From Sphingomonas nostoxanthinifaciens (GTDB lineage: Bacteria; Pseudomonadota; Alphaproteobacteria; Sphingomonadales; Sphingomonadaceae): a stretch of 64,000 nt of DNA. Location: NCBI RefSeq assembly GCF_019930585.1, contig NZ_CP082839.1, positions 2,476,001 to 2,540,000 on the forward strand. The letters are read 5' to 3'. Position 1 is the stretch's first letter. Each line of letters begins with the position of its first letter. The position numbers and the translations under genes are program-made. The notes under the pieces are model-generated. The model was given only the letters and a program-made list of their open reading frames with translations. It ran no database searches and had not been told where the DNA came from. Shown here piece after piece: positions 16,893 to 29,195 of this stretch.

Positions 16893-19190
16893 ATGTCGAT
16901 GGTGAGGGATCCGGTCTGCGGGATGACCATCGACGCGGCGGCGACGCCGCACCGCGCCGATTACAACGGTCAAACCTACCAATTCTGCAGTGCGGGCTGT
17001 CGCTCGAAGTTCGCAGCCTTGCCGGCGAAATATGTCAATGCCAAGCTCGCTCAAGTACCTTCACCTGCGCCGGCCTCGGTTTGGACGTGTCCGATGCATG
17101 CCGAGATCCGACGTCCGGGACCCGGATCATGCCCGATCTGCGGGATGGCGCTCGAGCCCGCGGAGCCTAGCGCCGACGAAGGCCCCAGCGCCGAACTGGC
17201 CGATTTCACCCGCCGATTATGGGTGAGCGCCGTGCTTGCGGTACCAATCCTGCTGCTGTCGATGGGCGCTGAGATGACGGGGCTGCATCTCGTCCCGAAG
17301 CTCTGGTCGTCATGGATGCAGCTCGCGCTGACCGCGCCAATCGTGCTGTGGGCAGGCTTGCCCTTTTTCCAGCGCGGTTGGGCATCGCTTGAGAGCCGCC
17401 GCTTCAACATGTTCACGCTGATCGCGGTCGGGGTCGGCGCGGCGTTCCTGTACAGCTTAGTCGCAACCGTCGTGCCCGGCGCATTCCCTGCAAGCATTCG
17501 CGTGCATGGTGGAACGGTTCCCGTCTATTATGAGGCGGCCGGCGTCGTGGTTGCGCTCGTGCTGCTCGGTCAGGTGCTAGAATTGCGCGCCCGTGCGGCA
17601 ACTGGCCGGGCAATACGCGCACTGCTCAATCTGGCCCCCAAGACTGCGCGGCGCATCGCCGCGGACGGGGCCGAAAGCGACGTATTGCTGGGTGCGGTCG
17701 CAACGGGAGATCACCTGCGCGTGCGACCGGGCGAAGCAATCCCGGTCGATGGCGTGGTCCTTGCTGGCCGGTCTTCGGTCGATGAATCGATGCTCACCGG
17801 CGAGCCCGCTCCAGTGCCAAAAGCGCCCGGCGCGGCACTGACCGGAGGCGCGGTTAACGGCACCGGCAGCCTAATCATGGAGGCAAAGGCGATCGGCTCC
17901 GAGACTATGCTCGCCCGCATTGTCTCGATGGTGGCTGAGGCACAGCGCAGCCGAGCACCCATCCAGGCCGTGGCTGACCGGATCTCCGCGTGGTTCGTGC
18001 CGTTGGTGCTATTCGTTGCGGTCCTGACGTTCGTCGTCTGGAATTTGATCGGCCCGGAACCGCGCTTTGGCCACGCTCTGTTAAACGCCATCGCCGTCCT
18101 CATAATCGCCTGTCCCTGCGCACTTGGTCTCGCCACGCCAATGTCGATCATGGTGGGCACCGGACGCGGCGCTAAAGCGGGTGTGCTTGTCAAGAATGCC
18201 GAAGCACTGCAAGCTCTCGACTCCGTAGACACGCTGGTGATGGACAAGACCGGCACGCTGACCGAGGGCAAACCGAAACTGGTCGCGGTAGAGCCGGTAC
18301 AAGGGTTCGCGAGTGCCGAACTCTTGGTACTGGCGGCGGCCGTCGAAGCTCGATCGGAGCATCCGCTTGCTGCGGCGATTCTCGCCGGTGCGCGTGAGCG
18401 CGGGCTTGCCTTTGAATCGGTCGAGAACTTCGATTCCCAAACGGGGACAGGCATCAGCGGCACAGTTGGCGGCCGCTTGGTTGTCGTTGGTAATGTTGCG
18501 CAGATGCGCCATGTCGGGGCATCGGTCGATACCCTGGCATTGCGGGCCGAACAGCACCGCAGCGACGGTGCGGGCGTGATACTAATTGCAGTCGACGGGC
18601 GCGCTGCAGGACTGATCGTCGTCGCCGACCCGATCAAGCCTTCAGCCCGCGAGGCCATCGCCGCGCTGCGCGCGGAGGGGCTGCGCATCGTGATGCTGAC
18701 CGGCGACGGACGCGGTACTGCGCAAGCGGTGGCGAACGCCATCGGCGGGATCGATGAGGTCCATGCTGATCTCCGCCCCGCCGATAAGGCCGGGATAGTA
18801 AGCGAACTTAAGGCGAAGGGCGCACGGGTGGCGATGGCGGGCGACGGCATCAACGACGCGCCCGCACTCGCCGCCGCCGACGTTGGCGTGGCGATGGGCA
18901 CTGGGACCGACGTCGCGATTGAGAGCGCTGGACTAACGCTGACCAAAGGCGACCTGTCAGCGATGGTCCGCGCACGGCGCCTTGCCCGCGCGACGATGGC
19001 AAACATTCGCCAGAACCTGTTCTTCTCCTTTTTGTTTAATGGCGTCGGCATACCGATTGCGGCAGGTGTACTTTATCCAATAGCCGGGATTCTTCTGTCT
19101 CCGATGTTAGCAGGGGCTGCGATGGCGCTATCGTCGTTTATCGTGGTCGCAAACGCGCTTCGATTGAATAATGTACGCCTCGAGAAGTGA
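16893..19190 (+). CDS. Copper-type P1B heavy-metal translocating ATPase
   Basis: A 765-residue membrane ATPase. The start [11 protein letters not shown] at 16893 is preferred over an upstream frame start. In order: a YHS domain (DPVCGMTID through QFCSAGC), a [20 protein letters not shown] metal-binding segment, transmembrane helices, the actuator TGE (LTGEPAP), the CPC ion site in [12 protein letters not shown], the phosphorylation DKTGTLTEG, and the hinge [11 protein letters not shown] classical HMA domain is absent. The CPC motif and YHS/CPMH front suggest Cu+ or Ag+ export. No regulator or chaperone gene adjoins it. Confidence 0.92.
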   Translation: MSMVRDPVCGMTIDAAATPHRADYNGQTYQFCSAGCRSKFAALPAKYVNAKLAQVPSPAPASVWTCPMHAEIRRPGPGSCPICGMALEPAEPSADEGPSAELADFTRRLWVSAVLAVPILLLSMGAEMTGLHLVPKLWSSWMQLALTAPIVLWAGLPFFQRGWASLESRRFNMFTLIAVGVGAAFLYSLVATVVPGAFPASIRVHGGTVPVYYEAAGVVVALVLLGQVLELRARAATGRAIRALLNLAPKTARRIAADGAESDVLLGAVATGDHLRVRPGEAIPVDGVVLAGRSSVDESMLTGEPAPVPKAPGAALTGGAVNGTGSLIMEAKAIGSETMLARIVSMVAEAQRSRAPIQAVADRISAWFVPLVLFVAVLTFVVWNLIGPEPRFGHALLNAIAVLIIACPCALGLATPMSIMVGTGRGAKAGVLVKNAEALQALDSVDTLVMDKTGTLTEGKPKLVAVEPVQGFASAELLVLAAAVEARSEHPLAAAILAGARERGLAFESVENFDSQTGTGISGTVGGRLVVVGNVAQMRHVGASVDTLALRAEQHRSDGAGVILIAVDGRAAGLIVVADPIKPSAREAIAALRAEGLRIVMLTGDGRGTAQAVANAIGGIDEVHADLRPADKAGIVSELKAKGARVAMAGDGINDAPALAAADVGVAMGTGTDVAIESAGLTLTKGDLSAMVRARRLARATMANIRQNLFFSFLFNGVGIPIAAGVLYPIAGILLSPMLAGAAMALSSFIVVANALRLNNVRLEK

Positions 19191-21059
<1,869 letters not shown>

Positions 21060-21070
21060 TCGAGAACAAC

Positions 21071-21085
21071 ATACCGTTCCGGTAT
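21071..21085. promoter_or_regulatory. LysR-type operator, site 2
   Basis: ATACCGTTCCGGTAT sits inside the perfect 19-bp inverted repeat ACATACCGTTCCGGTATGT (21069-21087). It is 107 nt upstream of the secreted protein gene at 21178 and just after the CoA-transferase stop. Confidence 0.75.
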
Positions 21086-21177
21086 GTTTCGAAACGAAGA
21101 CAATGTTGGCGCAAAAGGGGTCAAGCGCGCATCTGCGCGGTGCCGGCTAACGGTCAGGCACCACCAGGACGCAAGCC

Positions 21178-21561
21178 ATGTTCACGCTGAAGATCGCCTC
21201 TCTTTCCCTCATCGTCACTGCGGGCCTGCTGGCCGTGCCGGCTTTCGCCGAAACGGCCGCTATCCCGAGCTTCCGGTCGATCGAGTTGAGTGCCTACCCC
21301 GCCGCGATGGTGGATGACGTGCGCGCCGGCCTGGCCGCCCGTCTTCCGGCGGGTAGCTCGATTGACGATGCACGTGCACTTCTTCGCGGCTCCGGTGCGC
21401 ATTGCCGGGTGCCGAAGGCGGACGGCGGAATGCGCTGCCGCTACAACGACATCCATATGCAGGACGACATCATGCAGGACGTCAGCTGGACGGTGGATTT
21501 CCGGACGGCGGACGACAAGGTCGCCTCCTTCACCGTCGCGCGCGACCCGGCTTCCGACTGA
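21178..21561 (+). CDS. Secreted small protein of unknown function
   Basis: 127 residues with a clear signal peptide (MFTLKIASLSLIVTAGLL, cleavage likely after AFA near residue 24). The mature part has two Cys (in AHCRVP and MRCRYN) that may form a disulfide, and a helix SSIDDARALLRGSG. No family is recognised; the arrangement is vaguely like small periplasmic beta-lactamase-inhibitor-type folds, but this is weak. It stops 63 bp before the FUSC exporter and shares its operator, suggesting a periplasmic accessory of that exporter. Confidence 0.7.
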   Translation: MFTLKIASLSLIVTAGLLAVPAFAETAAIPSFRSIELSAYPAAMVDDVRAGLAARLPAGSSIDDARALLRGSGAHCRVPKADGGMRCRYNDIHMQDDIMQDVSWTVDFRTADDKVASFTVARDPASD

Positions 21562-21624
21562 TTGCGCGATCAACCTCCCCTGGGTCCCGCGAAACCCCGC
21601 TCTTTAATTTCGTGGCTCCTGCCC

Positions 21625-23661
21625 ATGGCGAGCGGCCGGCCGTCCTCTGAAAAGAGGGCGGTCGGCCGTAACCGTCTTGTCGACGCCTTCTTCTCGCTGA
21701 AGACGCTCGCGGCCGCCTTTCTGGCTTATTACATCTCGCTCCGGATCGGGCTGGAGCGGCCCTACTGGTCGGTAATTACGTGCTACATCGTCGCCCAGCC
21801 GCTGGCCGGTGCGCTGCTTTCCAAGGGCCTGTTCCGCCTAATCGGCACCGTCATCGGTGCCGGCATGGCGGTCGTACTGGTGCCCAACCTGGTCAATACG
21901 CCCGAACTGCTGAGCATGGCGCTCGCGGTTTGGCTCGGCACCTGCACCTACGTCGCGGCGCTGGATCGGACGCCGCGCTCCTACATTTCGCTGCTGGCCG
22001 GCTACAGCGCGGTGATTGTGGGCTTTCCGTCCGTCGACACGCCCGGCGAGATTTTCATCGTCGCCCTATCGCGCGTGCAGGAGATCGGTATCGGGATCGT
22101 CTGCGTGTCCCTGGTGCATGCGCTGCTGTTTCCCCGTCCTGTCTGGCGGCAGGTGCGCGATCGCCTGGACCTGATCCTCGCTGACGCCGAAGCCTGGTCA
22201 CTCGACGCGCTCGCTACGCCGGCCGCACCCGATGCGGTTCTTTGGCGGGACCGGCGGCGATTGGCGAACGATCTTCACGATCTGCACCTGCTGTCGGTCC
22301 ATCTTCCCTACGACATGGCCAGCACCGTTATAGAGCCCGCCAGCTTGCGCAGCGTCGAGATGCAGCTCGGCAGGCTCTTGCCGCTCGCTAGCGCCGTCGA
22401 GGATCGTATCGAGGCCTTGCGGCAAGAGGATGCCTATACCTCACCGCTCACCGATCTGATCGAGGATGTTCGTGACTGGGTTGCGCGCGAGGCTCCGGGA
22501 GACGGCCTGCCGCTGATCGAGCGGGCCTGTGCACTGGAACCTACTCTGGATGCGCCGGAGGGCTGGGCGCAGCTGGTCCGCCTGAGTTTGTTAGACCGGC
22601 TAGCCGATCTGATCGAGACCCATGCCACCGTTCGCCAGTTGCGCAACCGGCTTGTCCGTGGCGCTTCTTCGGGGAGCCCTACCGCATCGATCCGCCCGCG
22701 CGACGCAGCGCGGCGGGTGCTTCACCGTGATCATTGGATGGCCTTGCGCGCCGCGGCGACGACGTCACTGACCGTCATCGCCGGCTGCACCTTCTGGATC
22801 GTCACCGCTTGGCCCGATGGTGCCACTGCGGTCGTGAGTGCCGCGATCATCTGCGCGCTCTTCAGCCATCTGGACGCACCGCTGCGTGCCGCGCGACGCG
22901 TGTTCCACGGAACCATTGGTGCGGCCATCGTCGCGGGTTTGTGCGCCTTCGTCCTGATGCCACGCGCCACCGATTTCGTGATACTCTGCCTGGTTCTGTC
23001 GCCTTTCCTCTTCCTGCTCGGCTGGTTGCTCGCTCGACCCAACAGGGCGCCATACGGGATCGGCGCAGTGCTGGCCTTTCCGGGATTAGCAGGCCTGAAT
23101 GCGACCTATGGCAGTATGTTCGCAACGTTCGCGAACCAGGCAATCGCGCAGGTTCTCGGCTCGCTCGTGGCCTGTTTGATGCTGGGTGCGGTGCGCGCCA
23201 CCGGTGCGGAAGGCACCGCGCGAAGGCTGGCCCGCGCGGGCTGGCGCGAACTCGCTCGCAAAACGGAGACAAGATCGGAGCCTGATACGCCGGCCTGGAT
23301 CAGCCGCACACTCGATCGCATGGTGCTGCTCAGCCCGCACCTTGCCAATCTGGCGGAAGCCACATCGGAGGAACGGGACCGACTGCGCGACCTGCGGATC
23401 GGGATGGCGCTTGACGAACTTCAACGCGTTGGGATGAGCGTCGGCGAGCGGCAGGTGCGGCGCAACGATCTATTGAAGAACAGGCTGCGCGACCGATTCG
23501 TGTCCGCGCAGCGCATCGGTGTCCTGGAGACCGATCCTGCTTTGCAGCGTCTGCTCGACCGAACCCTTGCTAGCGCGAATGCTCTGCCGCCCTCGGCAGG
23601 CAAACGCAGTCTGTTGCTGGCGCTCGTCGGTCTTTCGCGCAACCTGTCGCCTTTGGCCTGA
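21625..23661 (+). CDS. FUSC family (aromatic acid exporter-like) membrane protein
   Basis: About 678 residues from ATG 21625; a TTG directly after the previous stop (21562) is an alternative. There are two membrane blocks of about six helices each, with repeated signatures YYISLRIGLERPYWSVITCY and ATTSLTVIAGCTFWIVTAWP, each followed by a cytoplasmic domain. This is the layout of the FUSC/AaeB group, which exports aromatic carboxylic acids. It lies between the secreted protein and the LysR regulator in one direction. The substrate is unknown. Confidence 0.85.
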   Translation: MASGRPSSEKRAVGRNRLVDAFFSLKTLAAAFLAYYISLRIGLERPYWSVITCYIVAQPLAGALLSKGLFRLIGTVIGAGMAVVLVPNLVNTPELLSMALAVWLGTCTYVAALDRTPRSYISLLAGYSAVIVGFPSVDTPGEIFIVALSRVQEIGIGIVCVSLVHALLFPRPVWRQVRDRLDLILADAEAWSLDALATPAAPDAVLWRDRRRLANDLHDLHLLSVHLPYDMASTVIEPASLRSVEMQLGRLLPLASAVEDRIEALRQEDAYTSPLTDLIEDVRDWVAREAPGDGLPLIERACALEPTLDAPEGWAQLVRLSLLDRLADLIETHATVRQLRNRLVRGASSGSPTASIRPRDAARRVLHRDHWMALRAAATTSLTVIAGCTFWIVTAWPDGATAVVSAAIICALFSHLDAPLRAARRVFHGTIGAAIVAGLCAFVLMPRATDFVILCLVLSPFLFLLGWLLARPNRAPYGIGAVLAFPGLAGLNATYGSMFATFANQAIAQVLGSLVACLMLGAVRATGAEGTARRLARAGWRELARKTETRSEPDTPAWISRTLDRMVLLSPHLANLAEATSEERDRLRDLRIGMALDELQRVGMSVGERQVRRNDLLKNRLRDRFVSAQRIGVLETDPALQRLLDRTLASANALPPSAGKRSLLLALVGLSRNLSPLA

Positions 23662-23667
23662 ACTGTT

Positions 23668-23682
23668 ATACCAATGGGGTCT
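23668..23682. promoter_or_regulatory. Possible weak LysR-type operator over the regulator start
   Basis: ATACCAATGGGGTCT keeps the left half and GGT of the operator found at sites 1-3. It overlaps the ribosome site of the LysR gene. If real it would allow negative autoregulation. Confidence 0.3.
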
Positions 23683-24558
23683 ATGGCGATCGATATACGG
23701 CAGCTACGATACTTTCTGGCAGTTGCGGCGGAGCGCAGCTTCACGCAGGGCGCTCGGCGGCTGAACATGGCGCAGGCACCGCTCAGTAAGCGCATCCAGG
23801 AGCTTGAGGAGGAATTGTCTGTCCAGCTCTTCGATCGAGAGAGCCGGCCCATCGCGCTGACGGCCGCCGGCAGGCTGTTGCAGGAGGAAGCGCTCCGCGT
23901 CGTGCGAGGGCTGGACCAGCTTCAGGCGACGATGCGGCGTTTCATCGCGGCTGAGCGACCGCGCTTCGTCATCGGGCTCGTGCCCTCCACCCTCTATGGG
24001 CGGCTGCCCGAAATCATTGCGCGGCTTCGCAAGGAGACCAGCGGGGTCGACATCGTCCTCGCCGAGATGGACAGCCTCGATCAGGTGGCGGCCTTGAAGG
24101 ACGGGCGCATCGACGTCGGTTTCGATCGCATCATCGTGGATGATCCATGGGTCGTCCACATGGTTCTTCGAGAGGAGCCAATCGTTGCCGCGCTCCCTTA
24201 CGGGCATGAATTTCTCGTGCGAGGCGGTGGCGTAAGTCTGGGTGAAATCGCAACTCTGCCGCTGATCGTGTACCCCGGCACACCCCGACCCAGCTATGCC
24301 GACCTGACCCTATCCTTCTTTCAGAACCGCGATTTAATGCCGGCGGGGATCATCGAGGTCAGAGAGCTGCAGACGGCGCTGGTGATGGTCGCGTCGGGCG
24401 CCGGGGCCTGCCTGATCCCGGAATCGGTCCAGCGCCTTGCGCGATCCGACATTGGTTATGCAGTGATGGAGGAAACCGTGACGGCTCCCTTCCTCCTCCG
24501 CCGCCGAATAGGGGAAATCCCGGATACCCTCCAGAAACTGATGCGCCTCTACGACTGA
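23683..24558 (+). CDS. LysR-type transcriptional regulator
   Basis: 291 residues from ATG 23683 (GGGG just upstream); ATG 23674 is three codons earlier. The winged helix-turn-helix is in the first 60 residues (IRQLRYFLAVAAERSFTQGA, then LNMAQAPLSKRIQELEEEL). It is followed by a periplasmic-binding-type effector domain. It lies in the middle of the genes that carry ATAC-N7-GTAT sites, the element bound by CatR/ClcR-like members, so it is the prime candidate regulator. The inducer is unknown; a small carboxylate or aldehyde-derived acid fits the neighbours. Confidence 0.9.
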   Translation: MAIDIRQLRYFLAVAAERSFTQGARRLNMAQAPLSKRIQELEEELSVQLFDRESRPIALTAAGRLLQEEALRVVRGLDQLQATMRRFIAAERPRFVIGLVPSTLYGRLPEIIARLRKETSGVDIVLAEMDSLDQVAALKDGRIDVGFDRIIVDDPWVVHMVLREEPIVAALPYGHEFLVRGGGVSLGEIATLPLIVYPGTPRPSYADLTLSFFQNRDLMPAGIIEVRELQTALVMVASGAGACLIPESVQRLARSDIGYAVMEETVTAPFLLRRRIGEIPDTLQKLMRLYD

Positions 24559-24596
24559 AGTGACCGTCGGGCAGATCGACCTATTCCTGGCATGAC

Positions 24597-24611
24597 ATAC
24601 CTCTCCGGTAT
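24597..24611. promoter_or_regulatory. LysR-type operator, site 3
   Basis: ATACCTCTCCGGTAT within ACATACC-N5-GGTATGA, 124 nt upstream of the aldehyde dehydrogenase start. It shares both half-sites with site 2. Confidence 0.7.
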
Positions 24612-24720
24612 GATGTCAGAGGAAGACGATGTTGGTCTGCTCGCCAGGGGCGGCGCATGGCGGCCGTCGAACCGGCAGATGTGGATCGGGCCAAGCCCGG
24701 TCCAGGAGGAGGATGACATT

Positions 24721-26112
24721 ATGATCTTCGCGAGTACCAACCCCTACACCGGCGAGGTCGTGAAGACATTCCCGGCAGCTACCGACGAAGACATCAAATC
24801 GGCGATCAACAGGGCCGATGCGACTTTTCAGGCCTGGCGCGGAACCAGCTTCGCCGAGCGCGCCAGGGTAATGCAGGCAGCCGCCGAAATTCTGCGCCGC
24901 GACATCGAGAGCTATGCACCCATCCTGACCCTTGAGATGGGCAAGCTGATCTCGGAGGCGAAGGCCGAGGTCGAACTGTCGGCCGCGATCTTCGAATATT
25001 ATGCGAAGAATGCCGAGACCCTGCTTAGACCGGAGAAGCTTCCGGTCGCGACGCCGGCGGAGGGCGAGGCGATCCTCGTTTGTGAACCGCTTGGCGTGCT
25101 TCTCGCGATCGAGCCATGGAATTTCCCCTATTACCAGATCGCCCGCATCATCGCTCCGCAGCTGTCGGCAGGCAACACGATGCTGCTCAAGCACGCTGCG
25201 AACGTGCCCCAGAGCGCGCAGGCGTTCGAGAAGCTGATGGCGGAGGCGGGGTTGCCGGACGGAGCCTTCATCAATCTGTTTGCGGAGCATGAGAAGGTCG
25301 AGTTGATCCTGAGCGATCGTCGTGTCCACGGTGTTGCCCTCACGGGGTCCGAAGCCGCCGGCGCCGCTGTGGCCGCGACAGCGGGCAAGACGCTCAAGAA
25401 ATCGACCATGGAACTGGGCGGATCGGATGCGTTCGTCGTGCTGAAGGACGCCGACCTCGAAAAGACTGTCAAATGGGCGGTGTTCGGCCGGCACTGGAAT
25501 GGCGGTCAGGTCTGCGTTTCGTCGAAGCGGATGATCGTCGCCGATGAAATCTATGACGATTTCCTCACGCTGTATACGGAGGGTGTCGCCGGGCTGCGGA
25601 TGGGTAATCCGTTCGATCCGGACACGACGCTTGCGCCGCTTTCATCGCAGAAAGCGGCGGACGATATCAAGGCCATGGTGCGCAAGGCTGTTGAGCATGG
25701 CGCGACCGCGACCGAGGTCGGGCCGCAGGCACCAAACCAGGGCGCTTTCGTCCGCCCGACGATCCTCACCAACGTTGGTGAGCAGAATCCTGCCCGTTAC
25801 TGGGAGTTCTTCGGCCCAGTTTCGATGATCTTCCGTGCCAGCGATGAAAGTGACGCCGTGCGCATCGCGAATGACTCGCCTTATGGACTCGGCGGCTCCG
25901 TGTTCACGTCCGACACGGCGCACGGCGTGGAGGTCGCAAGGAAGATCTCCACCGGCATGGTGTTCGTAAACCACCCGACGATGGTCAAGGCGGACCTGCC
26001 GTTCGGCGGGATCCGGAATTCAGGCTACGGCCGCGAACTGCTCGGGCTCGGGATCAAGGAGTTCGTCAACCACAAGCTGATTGATGTCGTCGACATTGAT
26101 GCCGCTTTCTGA
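24721..26112 (+). CDS. NAD(P)-dependent aldehyde dehydrogenase (succinate-semialdehyde type)
   Basis: 463 residues from ATG 24721, preceded by a strong AGGAGGAGG. It contains the PWNFPYYQ segment, the catalytic Glu in ELGGSDAF, the catalytic Cys in [10 protein letters not shown] and the cofactor-binding LTGSEAAG. Similarity is to the short GabD/YneI-like class that oxidises succinate semialdehyde and various aldehydes to acids. It forms an operon with the alcohol dehydrogenase 25 bp downstream. The pair would take an alcohol via its aldehyde to the acid. Confidence 0.9.
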   Translation: MIFASTNPYTGEVVKTFPAATDEDIKSAINRADATFQAWRGTSFAERARVMQAAAEILRRDIESYAPILTLEMGKLISEAKAEVELSAAIFEYYAKNAETLLRPEKLPVATPAEGEAILVCEPLGVLLAIEPWNFPYYQIARIIAPQLSAGNTMLLKHAANVPQSAQAFEKLMAEAGLPDGAFINLFAEHEKVELILSDRRVHGVALTGSEAAGAAVAATAGKTLKKSTMELGGSDAFVVLKDADLEKTVKWAVFGRHWNGGQVCVSSKRMIVADEIYDDFLTLYTEGVAGLRMGNPFDPDTTLAPLSSQKAADDIKAMVRKAVEHGATATEVGPQAPNQGAFVRPTILTNVGEQNPARYWEFFGPVSMIFRASDESDAVRIANDSPYGLGGSVFTSDTAHGVEVARKISTGMVFVNHPTMVKADLPFGGIRNSGYGRELLGLGIKEFVNHKLIDVVDIDAAF

Positions 26113-26137
26113 CGCACTGACAGGAGGATTTCATATC

Positions 26138-27214
26138 ATGCAGAAGACCATGAAGGCCGCTGTGGTCCGTGAGTTTGGCAAGCCGCTCGTCATCGAGGAG
26201 GTCGCGGTGCGGATGCCCGGACCCGGACAGATTCTCGTCAAGATCGCCGCGACCGGCGTATGTCATACCGATCTCCATGCGGTCGACGGCGACTGGCCCG
26301 TCAAGCCCAATCCGCCTTTCATTCCGGGGCATGAGGGTGTCGGCCACGTCGTCGCGGTCGGCTCCGGTGTCACTCACGTCAAGGAGGGCGATCGCGTCGG
26401 GGTGCCTTGGCTTTACACCGCGTGCGGGCATTGCGTGCACTGCCTCGGCGGCTGGGAGACACTCTGCGAAAGCCAGGAGAATACCGGCTATTCGGTTAAC
26501 GGTAGCTTCGCCGAATATGTGATCGCCGACCCGAACTATGTCGGCCATCTTCCCGATGGTGTCGACTTCGTTGAGATCGCGCCAATCCTGTGCGCCGGCG
26601 TCACCGTCTACAAAGGGTTGAAGGTCACGGACACCAAGCCCGGGGACTGGGTCGCGATCTCCGGCATCGGCGGCCTGGGTCATATGGCCGTCCAGTATGC
26701 CAAGGCGATGGGGCGTAACGTCGTGGCTGTCGACATCGACGACGCTAAGCTGGCTTTGGCGAAGGAACTGGGCGCGACCATGACTGTCAACGCGCTGCAT
26801 GCCGATCCGGCCGCGTTCATCAAGAAGGAGATCGGCGGCGCGCAAGGCGTGCTGGTCACCGCGGTATCGCCCAAGGCATTTCAGCAGGCGCTCGGCATGG
26901 TCCGGCGCGGTGGGACCGTCTCACTCAACGGGCTGCCACCTGGCGACTTCCCACTATCGATCTTCGATACCGTGCTGAAAGGCATCACGGTGCGTGGCTC
27001 GATCGTCGGCACACGGCTCGACCTTCAGGAATCGCTCGACTTCGCTGCTCAAGGGAAAGTCCGCGCGACCGTGTCGACGGATACGCTGGAAAACATCAAC
27101 GACGTTTTTTCGCGAATGCATCACGGCGAGATCGAAGGGCGGATCGTGCTCGACTTAGAGCAGAACGCAGCCCCGGCCGGGACGCCGGCGGAGCCACTTG
27201 CGTCAATCACATAA
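26138..27214 (+). CDS. adhP: Zinc-dependent alcohol dehydrogenase (AdhP-like)
   Basis: 358 residues from ATG 26138 behind AGGAGG. The catalytic zinc ligands are visible (Cys in GVCHTDLH, His-Glu in GHEGVGH), four structural-zinc Cys lie in [18 protein letters not shown], and the NAD-binding [17 protein letters not shown] is followed by VDIDDAK with the Asp that selects NAD. The family oxidises ethanol or propanol to the aldehyde, or runs in reverse under low oxygen. It is the second gene of the dehydrogenase operon. The short Ala/Pro-rich tail is unusual but harmless. Confidence 0.92.
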   Translation: MQKTMKAAVVREFGKPLVIEEVAVRMPGPGQILVKIAATGVCHTDLHAVDGDWPVKPNPPFIPGHEGVGHVVAVGSGVTHVKEGDRVGVPWLYTACGHCVHCLGGWETLCESQENTGYSVNGSFAEYVIADPNYVGHLPDGVDFVEIAPILCAGVTVYKGLKVTDTKPGDWVAISGIGGLGHMAVQYAKAMGRNVVAVDIDDAKLALAKELGATMTVNALHADPAAFIKKEIGGAQGVLVTAVSPKAFQQALGMVRRGGTVSLNGLPPGDFPLSIFDTVLKGITVRGSIVGTRLDLQESLDFAAQGKVRATVSTDTLENINDVFSRMHHGEIEGRIVLDLEQNAAPAGTPAEPLASIT

Positions 27215-27489
27215 CGGGCGAATGCCGCGCTGCCGCTATTGTCGAATAGCTATTTTCCACGCTGTTGTGAGCCTTCGCTGGCGACGCTGGATTGGGAATG
27301 AAGCAAGTCTACGCCGAGCACATCGGCTTCAACTGCTCTTTCACCGGCGGAACGTCGTCGGCGGGCGGCCGCCTGACCCGGGTTCAGCGACATTGTCCAT
27401 GCCGTAGTTTTTCGCGCGGAACACCGCTACGTCCCCTCGGCGAACGATTCGCTGGCGCCCCGATTGAGAGATTGCCGCTTCAGCTGCTC
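27215..27489. other. Spacer after adhP
   Basis: No gene or terminator with a T-run recognised. The sequence leads into the decayed methylase fragment on the minus strand. Confidence 0.4.
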
Positions 27490-27900
27490 AGGCGAAGTCT
27501 GCCGGTAGCGAACGTCACGGTCGAGCATATCGGACAGATGGCGGCCATTTCGTTGCAAGAGAGGTATTCGGCCCGAGAACCGGCACTTCCTTCCGGCCAG
27601 TCCAATCTTGGTCGACGAGGAACCGCGGCGAGTTCGGCCGGATCACACGTCGCGGTCGTCGGCAATTTGCGATCGGGGTCGACAGGGCAAAAAAACATTT
27701 CGCCCGCGCCCAATACGAAGTCGTCATGCTCGCCGGTCGGGCTGACGAACCCGAGATCAGGATGTTGTACGGCGGGTCGGCGAAGATGTAGGCGGCGCGT
27801 TTGTAGCTTGACGTAGGTCTCAGCGTCGGTCGCGTCGCCGCGCAACAGGCGATGAGCCCAAGCTGCCACAGTCGCCGGGCCGAGTGACGGCCGTGCCGCC
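27490..27900 (-). pseudogene. ParB-type DNA methylase fragment, frameshifted
   Basis: On the minus strand one frame gives AHRLLRGDATDAETYVKL. A second frame gives RAAYIFADPPYNILISG, with the DPPY catalytic motif of adenine/cytosine-N4 methylases encoded by 27778-27764. The first frame resumes with FVSPTGEHDDFVLGAGEM. These are consecutive pieces of the ParB-N/N6-N4 methylase family common in alphaproteobacterial prophages. At least two compensating indels and loss of both ends make it inactive. Confidence 0.65.
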
Positions 27901-27919
27901 GCCCGGCGCCAGATTGGCA

Positions 27920-28260
27920 TCGTTCGGCTGTGCTCACAAAATCAGGTCCATTCGCAGCGCGGACGCTCGAAATCGGCCGCTTTGTCTGTGCATGGCGCGA
28001 CGGCCGGCTTGTTTCGATGGCAGGCGAATGGATGAAGGCCAGACCGTTCACAGGGGTGAGCGGCGTGTGTACCCATCCCCACCATCGCGGACGCGGCTAT
28101 GCCGCTGGACTTATGCGAGAAGTTGCTCGCGGAATATTGGAACAGGGCGAAAGGCCCTTTTTGCGCGCCTTCGCGACAATGTCGGCGCGATAGCGCTCTA
28201 CGAGAAGTTCGGCTTTGTTACCCGATGGCAACCGATTCTGATGGTCTTTGAGCGCGCATG
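27920..28260 (+). pseudogene. GNAT acetyltransferase remnant, frameshifted
   Basis: From about 27930 a frame reads TLEIGRFVCAWRDGRLVSMA and then GVCTHPHHRGRGYAAGLMRE, which includes the acetyl-CoA-binding H-x-x-R-G-x-G-x-A loop. Near 28170 the frame shifts, and DNVGAIALYEKFGFVTRWQP, the usual C-terminal strand-helix, continues in another frame. The N-terminal domain is missing. It is related to the FR47-like GNAT group. Confidence 0.65.
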
Positions 28261-28685
28261 GAGACTACGACATTCTTTCACCAGATCTTGCTTCAAGAAG
28301 GGGCCTTCTTCATGAAAGCAAAGACTGCCCGCTTTTCCCTCAATCTCGTCACGTAGCTCAAGGGCGCTGTTGTCAGAGCAATTTTATTAGGACTTTTGGA
28401 AGCGAGCTCCTTCGATGTTTTGTTCCGCATCGAAGGCAAAGGAAGAGTTTATTCGGAAATCAGCCAGACGAGTTCGCAGGCACTGACAGCGGCTTGACAC
28501 TAGCGGGGGGGGTAAGTTGGTCCGACAATACCCGCTCGACTTCGCTCCACATCAGAGCGACAGCACAAGTCGACCCGCTGCTGAGCGTGTTGGGCTCCGC
28601 GAGGGTGATCGCCGGGGCTGTGGCTGGTGGGAGCGCCCTTCGACTAAGCTCAGGACAAGGCGCCGCGCCCGCCGGAGACCATGTC
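28261..28685. other. Spacer before cassette copy 2
   Basis: No gene is supported. CCCTTCGACTAAGCTCAGGA near 28637 is a fragment of the short CTTCGAC...CTCAGGACAAGG element scattered through sphingomonad genomes. GGAG at 28674-28677 serves the next gene. Confidence 0.45.
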
Positions 28686-29195
28686 ATGCCACGCCTCAGC
28701 GACACCCAGACCATCCTGCTCTCCACCGCAGCGCAGCGGGAGGATCGGAGCCTCTATCCCCTGCCCGGCACGCTGAAGCCGAGCGGCGGGTTGTCGAAGG
28801 CGCTCGCGGCGCTCACTGCCGCCGGCCTGATCGGAGAGCGCGAGACCAACGTATCGGCGGCGGTCAGCCGCACCGATGGCGACCTCCGCTTCGGCCTGTT
28901 TGCGACCGATGCGGGGCTCGCGGCGATCGGCATCGAGCCTGACGAAGTGGACCCGCCTGCGCCAGCCCAGCCGCCTGCCTTTGCCCCCTCGCCTGCCCGT
29001 TCCAACAAGACCGCCGCGGTGCTCGACCTGCTGCGCCGTGAGGCAGGTGCCACCTTGACCGAGCTCATCACCGCGACCGCCTGGCTACCGCACAGCACCC
29101 GGGCAGCGCTGACCGGCTTGCGTAAGAAGGGGCATGCGATCGAACGGTTCAAGCGGGACGGCCAGACCTGCTACCGCATCGGCGCGGCCGCATGA
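28686..29195 (+). CDS. DUF3489 domain protein (cassette copy 2)
   Basis: 169 residues. ATG 28686 is chosen because GGAG is 8 bases upstream and the N-terminus (MPRLSDTQTILLSTAAQRED) parallels the copy at 113-586. A Pro/Ala-rich linker (about residues 92-108) separates an N-terminal domain from the C-terminal DUF3489 region (TAWLPHSTRAALTGLRKKGH). Its stop overlaps the DUF2924 start (ATGA). It is the first gene of a three-gene operon ending in a serine recombinase. A DNA-binding role is plausible but not known. Confidence 0.85.
   Translation: MPRLSDTQTILLSTAAQREDRSLYPLPGTLKPSGGLSKALAALTAAGLIGERETNVSAAVSRTDGDLRFGLFATDAGLAAIGIEPDEVDPPAPAQPPAFAPSPARSNKTAAVLDLLRREAGATLTELITATAWLPHSTRAALTGLRKKGHAIERFKRDGQTCYRIGAAA

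Noticed and set aside
17711-19051. Long minus-strand frame opposite the metal ATPase
   Set aside because: Ser/Ala/Thr-rich shadow frame without any domain; the ATPase motifs are on the plus strand.
26480-26500. ATACCGG sequence within adhP as a further LysR site
   Set aside because: It lies inside coding sequence and lacks the second half-site.
28616-28670. Short CTTCGAC...CTCAGGACAAGG element considered as a mobile repeat
   Set aside because: Only one partial copy in the window; too short to call a feature beyond a note in the spacer entry.
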